Positions 1-11,568 of a stretch of DNA of 64,000 nucleotides are shown in pieces. Each line of letters begins with the position of its first letter. Positions within the stretch are counted from its first letter, which is position 1. The DNA lies in contig JAMXBB010000011.1 of assembly GCA_024138015.1 (NCBI GenBank), positions 33,181,877 to 33,245,876 on the forward strand. The letters are read 5' to 3'. The notes under the pieces were generated by a model that was given only the letters and a program-made list of their open reading frames with translations, was not told the origin of the DNA and did no database searches. Both the position numbers and the translations under genes were made by a program. This stretch comes from Lumnitzera littorea (lineage: Eukaryota; Streptophyta; Magnoliopsida; Myrtales; Combretaceae).

Positions 1-1590
1 TAACATTACCTACTACTAAAAGAGTTCATTATCTATACAGACCATGAATCCCTCAAGCATCTTAAGGGATAACAAAAACTCTCTTGACGACATGCTAAAT
101 GGGTAGAATTTCTAGAAACCTTTTGCTATGTCATCAAATACAAGAAAGGAAGCACAAATACTGTAGCCAACACCTTTTCTTGTCAACAAATCCTTATTAC
201 ATCATTACAAGCTAGAGTACTTAGATTTGGTACCCTAATTGATCAATATAAGCATGACCCATACTTCGGACCCTTATTTGCTAAGTGTAATATTACAAGA
301 GTAGTAGATGCGTTTTACTTAAGCCAAGGTTCTTGATGAAGGGCCGACAAGTATGTGTGCTAAGCAACTTCGCCAGAGAATTTTTTGTTCGAGAAGCTCA
401 TGCCAAAGGATTAGCTGACCATTTTAATGAAAAGAGGACAGTTGAGCTATTAAAGAGCACTTCTCTTAGCCAGGAATGATGAAGGATGTATGAAAAATTT
501 TAGAACATTGCATAGTGTACAATCAAGCCAAAGGAAGAAGGGAACCCTATGGGGAATATATACCTTTGCTTATACTAAACCAACCCTGGACCAAACTTAG
601 TATAGATTTCATGCTCAGCTTACCCCAAACACCTCTAAAGAATGACTCAATCATTGTGGTGGTTGATTGGTTTAATAAAATGAGTCACTTCATTCATTAC
701 CATAAAATTGATGATGCTTTATATATTGCTAACCTCTTTGTACAAGAGATCGTATGATTGCATGGGATTCCAGGAAGCATTGTATTGGATCACGACCCAA
801 AGTTTATGAGCTTCTTTTGACAACCCCTATGGAAGAAGTTTAGCGTTAAGCCGATGTTCAACATTTCTTGCCATCCTCGAATAGATAGTGAAAACTAAAG
901 TCATGAATAGAATAGTTGGAAGTTTACTACAAGCCACAATTGGGAAGAATCTTCATGACTGGGATTTATGTATATCAGTCATTGAATTTGCTTATAATTG
1001 CTCAACCCACAACTTTACAGGTAAATCTCCCTTTGAGATTGTCTTTAGCATCAACCCCCAACTTACCATTAAACATAGTTAATAGCTTAATCCTTAGAGG
1101 AGAAAGTCAGATCAGTAGTCTCCAAGTGCCAAGGATTTTCATAAACTCTACAAGAAGGTTGCTAAGCAATTGACTAAGACAATAGCCTAACAAAAATAAT
1201 AAGGAAGTTGAAGCAGAAGGTGAATTATTTATAGCCTAGGAGACCTTGTTTAGATTCACCTTCGGCTAAGAGTAGTTCCTAGGGAAGAGAACAAATAAGT
1301 TATCCCTTGCGTCAGATGGCCCTTTTAAGATTCTTTAACACATCAATCACAACACCTATGAGTTAGAATTGCCTAAAGGATATGAATTGTCACTAACTTT
1401 CAACGTCATCAGCTTAGTACCCTATGTACCTGAGGAGGAAGCCGAACAAGATTTGAAGGCAAATCTTCAACAACCCTAAGGAGCTAGCCGACCTTAGGAC
1501 CCTTCACCGAACACGCCTTCAAGGCTTACAATCTCTCACCAGGAGAATTCTATCTTCTCAGCCTGCTAAGGACGAGGTCTAATATATGGG
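1..1590 (+). pseudogene. Ty3/gypsy pol remnant: RNase H to integrase C-terminus
   Basis: This is the decayed 3' half of an LTR-retrotransposon polyprotein; the RT part lies left of the window. Frame 1 over about 1-190 reads as the retroviral-type RNase H with the YTDHESLKHL signature and ends with a KGSTN-VAN-F motif typical of the domain end. The integrase core follows: PWTKLSIDFM with the first catalytic Asp near 600, VLDHDPKF with the second near 790, and a degraded SEN/VMNR stretch around 880-905 where the catalytic Glu belongs. FAYN and SPFEIV motifs lie near 985-1045. The tail at about 1350-1430 (YELELPKGYE, then FNVISLVPY) is the segment that follows integrase in chromoviruses. Many stops and frame changes make it non-functional. 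The closest group is inferred to be a chromovirus. Confidence 0.85.
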
Positions 1591-1599
1591 AGAGTTGGG

Positions 1600-2110
1600 G
1601 ATAAGCTCTCTAAGGTCCCAACTCAGATACATACTGCGCTATTTGGACTAGCATCCAATTGCCGACCTCCTAAGTTGTCCAATTGCTGACCTACCAAGCT
1701 CCAAGGTTGAGGTCCCTAACTTCTACTAGCTAGATCTACCATGTTGTACTAAAGAACCCCTTTCTGCAGATCTACCCTTACATTAGATCAGTTGAACTAC
1801 AATACCCACATATCCAATATGCGGATACAATAGCTAACTACTTCATGTTCTTCTCCTTTTTCTAACATTATACTATATTCTCTTTACATTAATTGTCTCA
1901 TTTGCCCTTTTTAGCAATGTACTAAGTTCCTCTAATCTTATATTGCCCCTTTTTGTAAATTCACATATTGTTTTATTACCTTAGGGACTTAATATAAATA
2001 GTCCCTATAATGAATATTCCTTTTGTTGTTCTTGCAAGACACCATTCTCCATGCACACCCTTTTTTACACTCTTATCTAATTTTGTCAATTGCTCGATAT
2101 TAGTGGCGAG
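1600..2110 (+). mobile_element. Probable 3' LTR of the + strand Ty3/gypsy element
   Basis: The sequence directly after the pol remnant has a purine-rich patch (near 1588-1602, GGGAGAGTTGGGG), then about 500 bp without coding signs. A TATA-like motif AATATAAATAG occurs near 1989, followed by a pyrimidine-rich stretch, which fits U3-R-U5 order on the + strand. A short ~22-bp internal repeat (CCAATTGCYGACCT twice, 1668-1700) lies in the putative U3. I could not fix the LTR ends or find a target duplication because the left LTR is outside the window. The boundaries are approximate. Confidence 0.45.
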
Positions 2111-2269
2111 TGGATGCTAGTCTTTACTTATGTGTCATATCAAGTAAAACTAAGTCGTGTCATGTCCATTGGTGCATCATATGTGACAAATAGCTTCACA
2201 AAAGCTACTGTGTTTGCCAACCCATTCCTTCCTTCTTCGATATCTCGAAAGACTCATTAGTTACTTTCT

Positions 2270-3040
2270 CTATGATAAGCCCTAGTGATTAACAAAGGTC
2301 TTAGGCACTCCTATACTAGTATCTTTGAGAGAGTTTATGGTGCCCTTGAGTTATAGAAGTCTACTTATAGGGTTAAAGCTTCACAAAGACCAAATCCCCC
2401 TCTTTTAAAGAAATATTTGATATGTGCTGATCAACATAAAACTTCATACACTGTTTAGCCTTCAGTAAGTTCTCCTTCAAATTTTTCAAAACTTCATCTC
2501 TAGTCAACAAATCCTACTTTACTACCTCAAACTTAGAAGTACCTCTGACATAGGTAAGTACAGTAGGAGTTTTCCCACCATAAACTACTTCAAAAGGAGT
2601 AATAGAGGCACCTTGATGAAAAGAGGTATTGTAGGCAAATTCTACCCATAGCAAATAATGTACCCACTCTTGAGGATTTTCCATCACATATCCTCTTAAA
2701 TATTGTTGAATGACTCTATTGAACACCTCAGTTTAGCCATCAAACTAAGGATGATAAGCAATACTTAGAGAGAACTTTGTTCCACTTAAATGGAAAAAAA
2801 AAAAAGACTAACAAAAATAGAATCACGATCAGATACCACTGATCTAGGAAACCCGTGCAATTTGACTACAATATTAAGAAATAAAGAGGTAACCTTAGAG
2901 GTAATAAAATGGGATTCCAAGGCACTTAAATGGCAATACTTTGAGAGTCTATCAATAATTATCAGTATAACTGAATACACTTGTGACTTTGGAAGAGAAG
3001 TCATAAAATCCATAAAGACATCTTCCCATACTTAATCAAG
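2270..3040 (-). pseudogene. Integrase core and C-terminal domain, - strand chromovirus
   Basis: The D,D-35-E integrase is readable in pieces: MDFMTSLPKSQ with the first Asp near 3000, VVSDRDSIF with the second near 2815, and TEVFNRV with the Glu near 2725. Then come VEFAYNTSFHQG and TPFEVVYGG near 2580-2650. The C-terminal part gives MKFYVDQH, LKEGDLVFVKL near 2390-2440 and HHKLSQRY near 2330, the usual SH3-like DNA-binding region. The reading then fades at about 2270, where the element is cut off. Frame changes between the core segments show decay, although all three catalytic acids survive. Confidence 0.8.
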
Positions 3041-3094
3041 CATTGGTAAAAGGGATAGCAACCCTTGTGGACTCTTAGTACGATACTTAATCTG

Positions 3095-4140
3095 TTAACA
3101 TATAGTACAAGTCTAAACATACACCTCCACATCCATCTTCATCCCTTTCCAATAAAATTCTAAGGCTAGTCTCTTATATGTTTTAAGAACCCCAAAGTGT
3201 CCTACTGTAGGAACTAAGTGACATTCGTATAAAAGCTTAGGAATAAGCTTTGATGTAAGCACCAAAAAGATCCTATCCTTAAAAAATAAGAGACCATTCT
3301 CCTAAGACAACTTTCATGGCAAATGATCCCCCTATTGCATATCCTTAATCACTTTTCTAAAAGCAACTACATAATGGTATTCTTGTTGCAACTCTTCTAT
3401 CAAATGAAAGCGTGGTAGGGAATATGCCATATATGTTGCCTCATGCTATCTAGACAATCAATCAACTACCTTATTATCTTGGCCTGACTTATAAATGATT
3501 ATGTAGTCATAGCCAAGTAAATTAGCCAAATAATTATGTTGCTCAAGCATCTGAATAACCTAACTCAATGGCTCCTTGAAACTTCAATGGTCAGTCGTTA
3601 CCACAAAATGTGATCTTAAGAGGTATTGCCTCCATTTTCTAATTGCTTCAACCATGACGTACAACTCTCTAACATAAGCAGATATTTTTGTTAGATGAGA
3701 AGGCAATTTCTTATTGAAGTAAGCAATCGAATGTCCCTCTTATAACAAAACAACCCCAATTCCTATCTAAGAGGCATATGTTTCTATCATAAACTGCTTC
3801 AAAAAATTTGGTAAAGTCAATATGGGTATTGTAATTAAAGCATGCTTTAACTTCTCAAAAGCAACTCTCACTTAATCAGTCTAATTGAAATTATCCTTTT
3901 GTATCATGTTATCAAGGTTACCACTATAAACACATACCTTCAAATAAATGGCCTATAATAACCCAATAAGCTTAAAAAGCCCTTAGCTGCTTGACATTTT
4001 AAGTGCCCTATAGTCCTCATAGAAGCACCAAGTATCGTCCTTCTTTTTTACCAACAAAACTGGCGAAGAGAAAAGGTTAGTACTATATTGAATTATCCCT
4101 TGTTTCAACATGTCAGCAACTTGTTATTCATTCCCCTTCT
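3095..4140 (-). pseudogene. RT (internally deleted), RNase H and integrase zinc region
   Basis: The start of RT is clear near 4010-4075 (SSPVLLVKKKDDTW, then YEDYRALK). Immediately after it, near 4000, the text jumps to the thumb/connection region (a degraded QLRGF-like stretch, then VRVAFEKLKHAL near 3870). The RT palm with its Y-x-D-D motif is missing. RNase H follows: VVTTDH and SFKEPLS near 3590, GYDYIIIYKSGQDNKVVD near 3510. The integrase H2C2 region is at about 3190-3095 (YECHLVPTVGHFG, then CTIC). The element could not have made its own cDNA after this deletion. Confidence 0.8.
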
Positions 4141-4329
4141 TTTGAGAATGAGGGTACTTATAGGGTTTTACATTAATGGGATTATTGTCCTTGAGATAAA
4201 TTATGTGTTGAATGCCCCTTAGTGGAGGCAATGATGAAGATGCCTAAAAAATATGAGAAAATTTGCTCAATACTTGCCCAATGGTAATATTGTAAGTGAT
4301 ATTCTCTAATGTATCAATCACCATCTGAG

Positions 4330-4800
4330 CCTTAAGTTGAAACCAAGAAGTAATGGCATTTGTTCAAATCATTCTTTTGAATTATATTAGAGAAATTTGA
4401 GAACTCCTAAGGATATGGTCTTTATTTAATTTAATCAATTGCCCATTCTTCCAAAACTATAAGGACAGTTGAATGTAATCAATAGCATTAGGGCTTAACC
4501 ATTGTAGCCATTAAATGCCTAATACCAGATTTGCTCCTTGAATAGGTAAGATATAAAATGTCTCCAAAAAAATAACCCCCTAAATCACTAATGGCACATC
4601 CACACAATGACCATCATATCATAACTTCTATCCATTTTGAATCATCACATGAAATTTGGGAGTAGGCTTAATAATCAACCCTAAATGTTTCACCAATCTC
4701 TTTTGCACAAAATTGTGAGTACTCCTAAAGTCCACTAACACTTTGACATGCTACTTATTCAAACATCCTTTGACTTTTAATGTTTCAGGTAACATTTCCC
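4330..4800 (-). pseudogene. Aspartic protease remnant of the - strand chromovirus
   Basis: Downstream of the zinc knuckle the - strand reads VLVDFRSTHNFVQ near 4715-4745. This matches the retropepsin active-site segment of chromoviruses (V-L-V-D-S-G-S/T-H-N-F), but the D-S/T-G triad is altered to D-F-R. Further on come hydrophobic stretches typical of the fold (HVMIQNG, ILPIQGANLVLG, then WLQWLSPNAIDY) leading to the RT linker. The loss of the active-site Gly would abolish cleavage of the polyprotein. Stops are also present. Confidence 0.75.
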
Positions 4801-4924
4801 TAGACAAAGTATGAGAACTAATAAAAAAGATTCAAGAGTTTCATATGAATCCTAATCAGTCATTTTGATAGGTATATTAAGCATATCATCTTCATCCTCC
4901 TCCTCATCTTGCACCAACATTAAG

Positions 4925-5905
4925 TATTTGGCTCTACACTTATGTTCATGAGGATACATCTCATCACAATTGTAGCATAGGTCTTTATCCCTTCTTGCTT
5001 ATGCTTCTTCTTATGCCATTTTTTATTTTTTTTATTGGCAATGATGGTTTAAGAAGTGGTAGTAAAGGAGGTTGGGATGATTATGAGGATGATGATTAAG
5101 GTAAAATTGGTGATGGTAATGAATGAGGTTCAGAAAATAAAATTTATGAGGGTTTATTATTGGAAATAAAAAGTTTTTGAAAAGAAAATTAGTCTGATAA
5201 TCTAGCTTGATGCATTTTGGCAATTAATATTGCTTAAGTAAGGGATTTAGGCCTAGCTAATAATACTTCTCTTCGAGTACTCATTTTTAAACCAGAAATA
5301 AACAAACTTACTATGAAATTGTTAGATAATCTTGTCACTCTATACAATAAAGCTTCAAATTGTGATTGATAATCTTCAACTGTGCCACTTTGAGTAAGCT
5401 TGGCTAATATCCCTTGAACATCCTCAAATTTTGATGGGCCAAATATGCTCTCTGATGCTTTTACAAATTTTTACCAGGAACTCAATTACTTGTTGTAGTG
5501 TATCCATTGATACCAATGTAAGGCTCTATCCTCCATTGTGAAAGAAGCAATGGTAAGTCTTTGTCCATTTGGAGTCTGATGGAAATCAAAGAAGTGATTG
5601 GCTTTGGAAATCTAAGCAATTGGATCATTGCCATTAAACTTAGGCACCTCTAATATTATTCCTTTAAGGAAAGTATTAGAAGATCATCCTTAGGAAAGTG
5701 ATGAAGCACCCTAAGGATTCCTTGTCTCCAACTAAGTACTATGATTCCCACTATCTTTATCCAATATTAATGCTTGTAACTTCTTCTTAAACCGTTGAGT
5801 CAACATATGAAATTTATCTTGAACATCCTGTTACATTGATTATTGTCAAGCTTACAAAGCTTCGATTTTGTCATCAAGAATTTGAGTACGCATCCTATTC
5901 ATCAT
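4925..5905 (-). pseudogene. gag pseudogene of the - strand chromovirus
   Basis: The frame begins at a Met codon at 5903-5905 (MMNRMRTQILDDK), just inside the LTR, where gag is expected. The retrotransposon gag core is easy to read from about 5680 down to 5230: VPKFNGNDP, then ALHWYQW, KLTQSGTVEDYQSQFE and LFISGLK. A zinc knuckle of the form C-X2-C-X7-H-X-C (CYNCDEMYPHEHKC) lies at about 4935-4985, and an acidic patch follows. Gag would form the virus-like particle and bind element RNA. Several in-frame stops interrupt it, for example in the first 60 codons and at the WYQW region, so it is dead. Confidence 0.85.
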
Positions 5906-5919
5906 TGTGAGAGAACCAA

Positions 5920-6451
5920 TGTTAGGGCCAAGCCCATTTAATCCTATACTGATACTCACAAGTTATTATTACTAATATTTTCTCCATCTCTCCTTATCGT
6001 ACTCGATCTCTCTTAGGGTTTTTCAATAGAGTGTTGTATGAAACCCTAATCTCACCACTACTCTCTGTATGATTCTCTCTTTCGATTCCTTCTCTTAGGT
6101 ATTATTCTGATAGTCAAATACTCATTGATCTTTGTTTTCTTTTGCAAGGTAATCAGTGGTGATTCAAGTTCACTAGGAACTCTGAAAGGAAGAGAATGGA
6201 AGAACAAATCTCTACACAAGAGGGTTTTGATGCCTTTTTCCCTCTCTAAGTCTTTTATTTATACTTTGTTTTGTACATTTGCCATAAATCTATTACAAAT
6301 ATTTCTAAATCTGGTTATAACTACTATAGATTTGTTAATCTTGTAGTATGACTAGTAATATTTTGTTTTATTTACATGTAAACTTCTCTACTTCTATGAA
6401 TAATCTTATAGCCATATAGGCTTCTTTATGTTTTGTCCTTTAGTTGTAACA
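5920..6451 (-). mobile_element. 5' LTR of the - strand chromovirus
   Basis: The segment is bounded by TGTTAGGGCC at 5920 and TTGTAACA at 6451, giving TGTTA/TAACA inverted ends as expected for an LTR. It is 532 bp long. On the - strand its inner edge is followed by TTGGTTCTCTCA, which looks like a degraded initiator-Met-tRNA primer-binding site (canonical start TGGTATCAGAG). The five bases outside the outer end are ATATC (6452-6456), but the partner copy at the 3' end is lost with the truncation. A short reading frame inside it (6125-6346) has no family resemblance and is incidental. Confidence 0.7.
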
Positions 6452-6456
6452 ATATC

Positions 6457-8202
6457 AAATATAAGAAAGCTAAGGGCACTTGAAGTAAGCATAAGAAGTG
6501 TATTTGCAAATTATATCCTAAATTAAAATAATGTTTTACAATTAATATATGTTGTTCAATCAAGTTGCTCTTGCTTTGTTAATTTATAATAAAAGGATGA
6601 AGTTAAGAGGTCAAATAGAACCTTAAAAGCCAAACTCGTCCCCAAACTTTTTCTAACAAAAATTGAGAATGGGAAATAGTAAATGGGCTAATTAATTAAT
6701 CAGATACAATGAAAGCCGTATTCATATGATCCCATTAATTGCGTCAGGCTTGGGAAAGGCTTGACTGGCTAGTTAAAAAGGGAAAGAGAATTAAGTGATC
6801 CCATTGATTACATCATGCTTTGTCGCTTTGTCGCTAACGTTGAAACTAGAGAAATAGCATTTTCTTTTTACATGACAAATATGTGCCACATGGCATGATA
6901 TCAAATAAGGGACAGTAAATTTTTGTCTCGAAACCTTATATGTTTTTTACTACATGCGGAAACCCCACTTGCCAAGCTAGCGAGAAACCTGGGAGATCAA
7001 TTATTACCAATTTACAAGAATACTTTAGAATAAAATCAAGCAAAAAGGAAAAATAGCTACTAAAATGTATATAATAAATAATATTATAGGCTTAAAGTTA
7101 TAATAATATTTATTTTATAAATGAACCTTAATTTTATTTTTTATCAAAATAAATAATATGTTTGATAATAATGTTTAAATTATATATCAATATAAAATAA
7201 AATAAAAAATAATTTATGGGACATACTAAGTTTGGTCTCCCTATTAGATATTAACCTTATATCACAATCCAATCCAAAATCCTATAAAGTTTTAACAATT
7301 GCATTTAAAACCAATCCAAGTACCCATACAACCCATTCAGTTCGCTAAATTGTACAAGGGGGAATGGAATTGTATTATAGTGGAATGAAATAAACTTATA
7401 TTAGGCTTAGAATATATATTACCTTATTCACTTGAGCTAATTGAATTGAAATTATTTTTTTTTAAATCCACTAGAATTAAGAAATAAATAAAACTTGAAT
7501 ATGTAATCAAAAGCCAAAATTGCCCTTATGTATTTATGAAAAAAAAAAAATAGCTCTCTCTTACCATAATCCAAATTGAAAATGCCATATTTACAAAATC
7601 CAAATTGAGAACTTCATCCCCAAACTTGAATCCCTAGTTCAAGATTAAAAACACACTCTCTAATGGCTCATATCATATGCAGAACCCTTAGCTCTCCATT
7701 ATATGCCTATCACAATTTTCTAGTATTTCTCTCTCTCTCTCTCTCTTCAATTTCTATTCTATTACATTTTATTTAATACCAATGGTATTTACATATACCA
7801 ATGAAATGTCTGTTGCTTTTCTTATGTTGAAATGTTGAATCTCTACATTTCTATACATCAGTTCAAATGAATTTTATATTAAATAGTATATTGGATGAAA
7901 TGTGCATTTCAGTCAAAATAGTATGCACATTAATTGAATGAAAAGGTTTGGTTAGAAGGGGATCATATTTATTGAAACAATCATGTTAACAAATTAAAAC
8001 CAATTTACAGATGGGAAAAATGAGAAATTTTAAGGTTTCTCTTTGAAAGGAATTGACAAAAAAAGTTCACTATGTCAAATTAGTATAAGTAGCACAATGA
8101 CTAGATGCCATACCCGGTAGCTCTACCCATATTATGGTTCCTCTTATGCCAAAGTTGTCCATGGGTATAAAGACTTCTATCATTTTCATTACATCACACA
8201 TG
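6457..8202. other. AT-rich intergenic stretch with a CT microsatellite
   Basis: I see no coding signal here. A short perfect (CT)n run lies at 7729-7746. Scattered A and T runs are present (for example near 7448 and 7539). Nothing links it to the flanking elements. Confidence 0.6.
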
Positions 8203-9768
8203 GTAAGGGATGAAAATTTGCCATCCCAAAATTGTCATCTCTAATATGTCCCAACCTATAATATTATTTCACATGGTATCTAAATTTATTAAGAAAAAAA
8301 TTCTTTATTTTGTTCCATATTGTTATAAAAAACATTAGAACTTTCCTCCTTAGTCAAATACCAAACATGACACATAATACGTGAAATTCAAAGTTAAATA
8401 GAAATAATGATTAAACAATAATCTCATTAAAAAAACAAAAGTTTAAAATTTATTTTATATAATAAAACTAATGAGGTAAATGCAATTAAACCTAATATAT
8501 AATTAATATATATTTTTTTAGTATTATGATATAAGAAAATTTTAAATAAATGTTTAAAATTTATTTTATATCATAAAACTAATGGGATATATGGAATTCA
8601 ATCTAATATGTAATTAATATAATTTTTTTTAGTATTATGATATAGAATAATTTTATGTCTCATATGATTCTCTTATTATAGTATTATGACATAAAATCCT
8701 TTTACCACGAAGTAATTGTTCTATTTTAGTTTAGCAAAATATTCATTAGTGAGTGTAGCTAATGTCATTGTACTATCATATATGTGTGACTATTCACTTT
8801 TTGATATTTTTAATAGTAATTAAACATTAAAAACATATACATATAAACATATATAATATATGCTTAAAAATATTTACGTGCAATAAAGACTCATATAATT
8901 AGATGACAGACATAAAACATTATATGTGCAATAAATATATAGTACATTTTATGTTTTATAATATATAACACATGAGAACCTCCAATTTCATATTTTTGTT
9001 TTACCTCAATTTTGAATGCCTAAATATTATAACATAAGTTAGATATATAATATTATAAGCACACATTATCCAATTTCATATTTTTGTTTTGCCTTAATTT
9101 TGAATGCCTAAATATTATAACATATGATAGATATATAATATTATAAGCACACATTATATATGTTTATATATATGTATTTTTAATGTTTAATTACTATTGA
9201 AAATATCCAAAAATGAATAGTCTCATATATATGATGGTAAAATGATATTACCTACTGCACACTTATGAATATTTTGCTAAACTAAAATGGAACAATTACT
9301 TTATAGTAAAAGGATCGTATGTCATAATACTATAATAAGAGAATTACAAGAGAAATAAAATTGTATTATATAATAATACTAAAAAATCTATATCTGGGAC
9401 ATATTAGGTTAAATTGTATTTTCCTCATTAGTTTTATGATATAAAATAAATTTTAAACATTTGTTTAAAATTGTCTTATATTATAATACTAAAAAAATCT
9501 ATATTAATTACATATTAGGTTGAATTGTATTTACCCTTTTAAATATTTGTTTCTTTAATGAGATTATTGTGTAATCATTATTTCCATCTAACTTGAAATT
9601 TTACGTGTTATGTGTTAGATTTGGTATTTGACAAAGGAGGAAAGTTCTAATGTTTTCCATAATGATATAGAACAATAGAAAGGAGTTTTTTCTTAGTAAA
9701 TTTAGATACCGTATAGCATAATATTATAAGTTAGGACATATTGAGGACAATAAATTTTCATCCTACGG
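8203..9768. mobile_element. Fold-back (long inverted repeat) element, Mutator-like or MITE-derived
   Basis: The left arm (about 8203-8900) is repeated in reverse complement as the right arm (about 9150-9768). Diagnostic pairs are GATGAAAATTT near 8210 against AAATTTTCATC near 9752, CTAATATGTCC near 8231 against GGACATATTGAG near 9734, GGTATCTAAATTTA near 8275 against TAAATTTAGATACC near 9697, and TCTATTTTAGTTTAGCAAAATATTCAT near 8731 against its complement near 9270. The centre holds an 88-bp direct repeat. No transposase is visible. Arms this long suit a fold-back or long-TIR Mutator-like element. I could not define a target duplication. Confidence 0.75.
8982..9157. repeat. 88-bp tandem duplication at the centre of the fold-back element
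   Basis: Two adjacent copies, 8982-9069 and 9070-9157, both start CCAATTTCATATTTTTGTTTT and contain TTTGAATGCCTAAATATTAT and ATAATATTATAAGCACACAT. They differ at a few positions. The duplication forms the loop between the two inverted arms. Confidence 0.85.
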
Positions 9769-11563
9769 AAGGACCATAACAAAGTGTTATTATCTTCATT
9801 ATCAAATATCAAATTGAACTATAAAGTGTAGCGACTTTACAAAACTATTTGGCTTGATTTTCGATTGAACGTTACTGTTAAAATAAGGATAGAAATTTCT
9901 AATTTGAGTAGGAAAATCTCTTTCTAATTTAACAAAGTATATATTTTGCAAAGTATGGAAAAGGCCTATGGTTTCTAACTTTCTATATATTATATATTAT
10001 TCATTAATTTACCATATATTTCCTAAAGACATAAAGTAAGCTAATGTAAGCTAGATAGAAACTATAAACATCAATTTATATCTAAAGTGAACTACAATCT
10101 CTCCTTTCCGTTTAATTTGTTAGCTGATAAGTTTTACAAATTAGTTGGTTCATTATTTGTAATTAGTCTTCCTCTTCCAAAGTGAGGTATGAACTATGAC
10201 TTGTGCAACTCTTATCAATGAATATGTTTATTGGTAATCTTTTCATGGTATGCTCTAAACCATTTCTTGTATTTCACAATTATTTCAAATCTCAACACAC
10301 TCGACTTCAATTCTTTAGGTATTGTTGTAAAATCTCTTGATTATAGTATACGATTTATGCTTAAACATTTTTTATGTTTTCTTCTTATTGATGCTTGAAA
10401 ATATGGATTGTAAAAAAAAACAAAATGTTTCTTTAGAACATCATTAAAATAAATAGACAACCTAATTTTTTTGTTGAGTTGTAAATATTATGAGAATGAT
10501 GCACTTATATGAACAGTTTTTATAGTAGATATACTTGCATTAGCTATTATATGCTCTATACAATTGCAATATACAATTTGCACCTAACCATCCACAAGGA
10601 GATGTCATGCATTTGTAAATGGATTTACATTTATGTCATTTAGATTATCTTATTTTATAGCTTAAATATGATGGAGCTACAACTAGTTGAAGTAGAAAGA
10701 GCTCTTTTATTTTCTCTAACTACTATGCTCTATTGTACAAAATGTAAATGGTCTTCTTAAGCTTACTCTTTGATTCTCTATAGTGATGCTACAATTGTTC
10801 TAAATACATTATATAATAACTTAAACCTAAGTCTGTTTAGTTTCAGCCTTTTTTCCATTTAACTACTATCATCTTCAACTAAAGTTCAATAAAATCAATA
10901 GCCTTCATGCTAATAACTAAAACAAAAAAGTAGAATATGGTCCACTCTTCACACTTGTAGTCTTCATTTGATCTATGTTTTTTGTATACATAAAACAAGT
11001 TCTTTCATTTATTCAATTTATAATAGAGAAGTGATCAAATAAAATTAGAAGTAATAACACTTTGGCACATGTTTATGTAACTTTAAGAACAAGACCGAAT
11101 GACTAATTAACATGTATATTTCTATTTGCAAAAATTGTTGCCCTTTATCCATGCCATCAGATATAAATATAAACACTTCTATTGAAAAAAAAAATTGCTT
11201 TTCTCAAGGGTACAATAGCAAATGAAAGACACAATATAAGACCTTGTCAAGTTTATGATAATAAACATAGCAATAGCTATATAACCAAAAAGCATGTATG
11301 TTTGTCTACAGTAATAGGCATGGATCATTCATAAGGTGTTTATTGACCAAAAAGCATTCCTTAATAGTAATATATAACCAAAAAGCATTATAAAGCTAAT
11401 AAGAGGAATGGATCACTGGTGATCAAGAGGAATGAAACCAAAGGCTAAAGAATTTTCCTTATGAAATAGATTGTAAATCAACAAGTTTGAATGAGAGGTT
11501 ATTAAGCATGATCGGATGATTTGGTTAAAATCCACACTTGAATCAATTTCCATCTATCTTATG
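9769..11563. other. AT-rich non-coding stretch
   Basis: No reading frame, repeat pair or recognisable element was found in this 1.8 kb. Codon-like structure is absent on both strands. It may be old intergenic DNA or transposon sequence decayed beyond recognition. Confidence 0.5.
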
Positions 11564-11568
11564 CAAAA

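Larger units (their letters stand above)
2260..6451 (-). mobile_element. 5' portion and body of a - strand chromovirus (Ty3/gypsy)
   Basis: Read from right to left, the element shows its 5' LTR (6451-5920), a PBS-like spot, gag, zinc knuckle, protease, an internally deleted RT, RNase H, the H-C zinc-binding region of integrase, the integrase core, and a C-terminal domain that fades near 2270. No matching 3' LTR is present between 2110 and 2400, so the 3' end is truncated. It lies tail to tail with the + strand element ending near 2110. Gene order and the zinc knuckle type fit plant chromoviruses. All reading frames carry stops. Confidence 0.85.
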
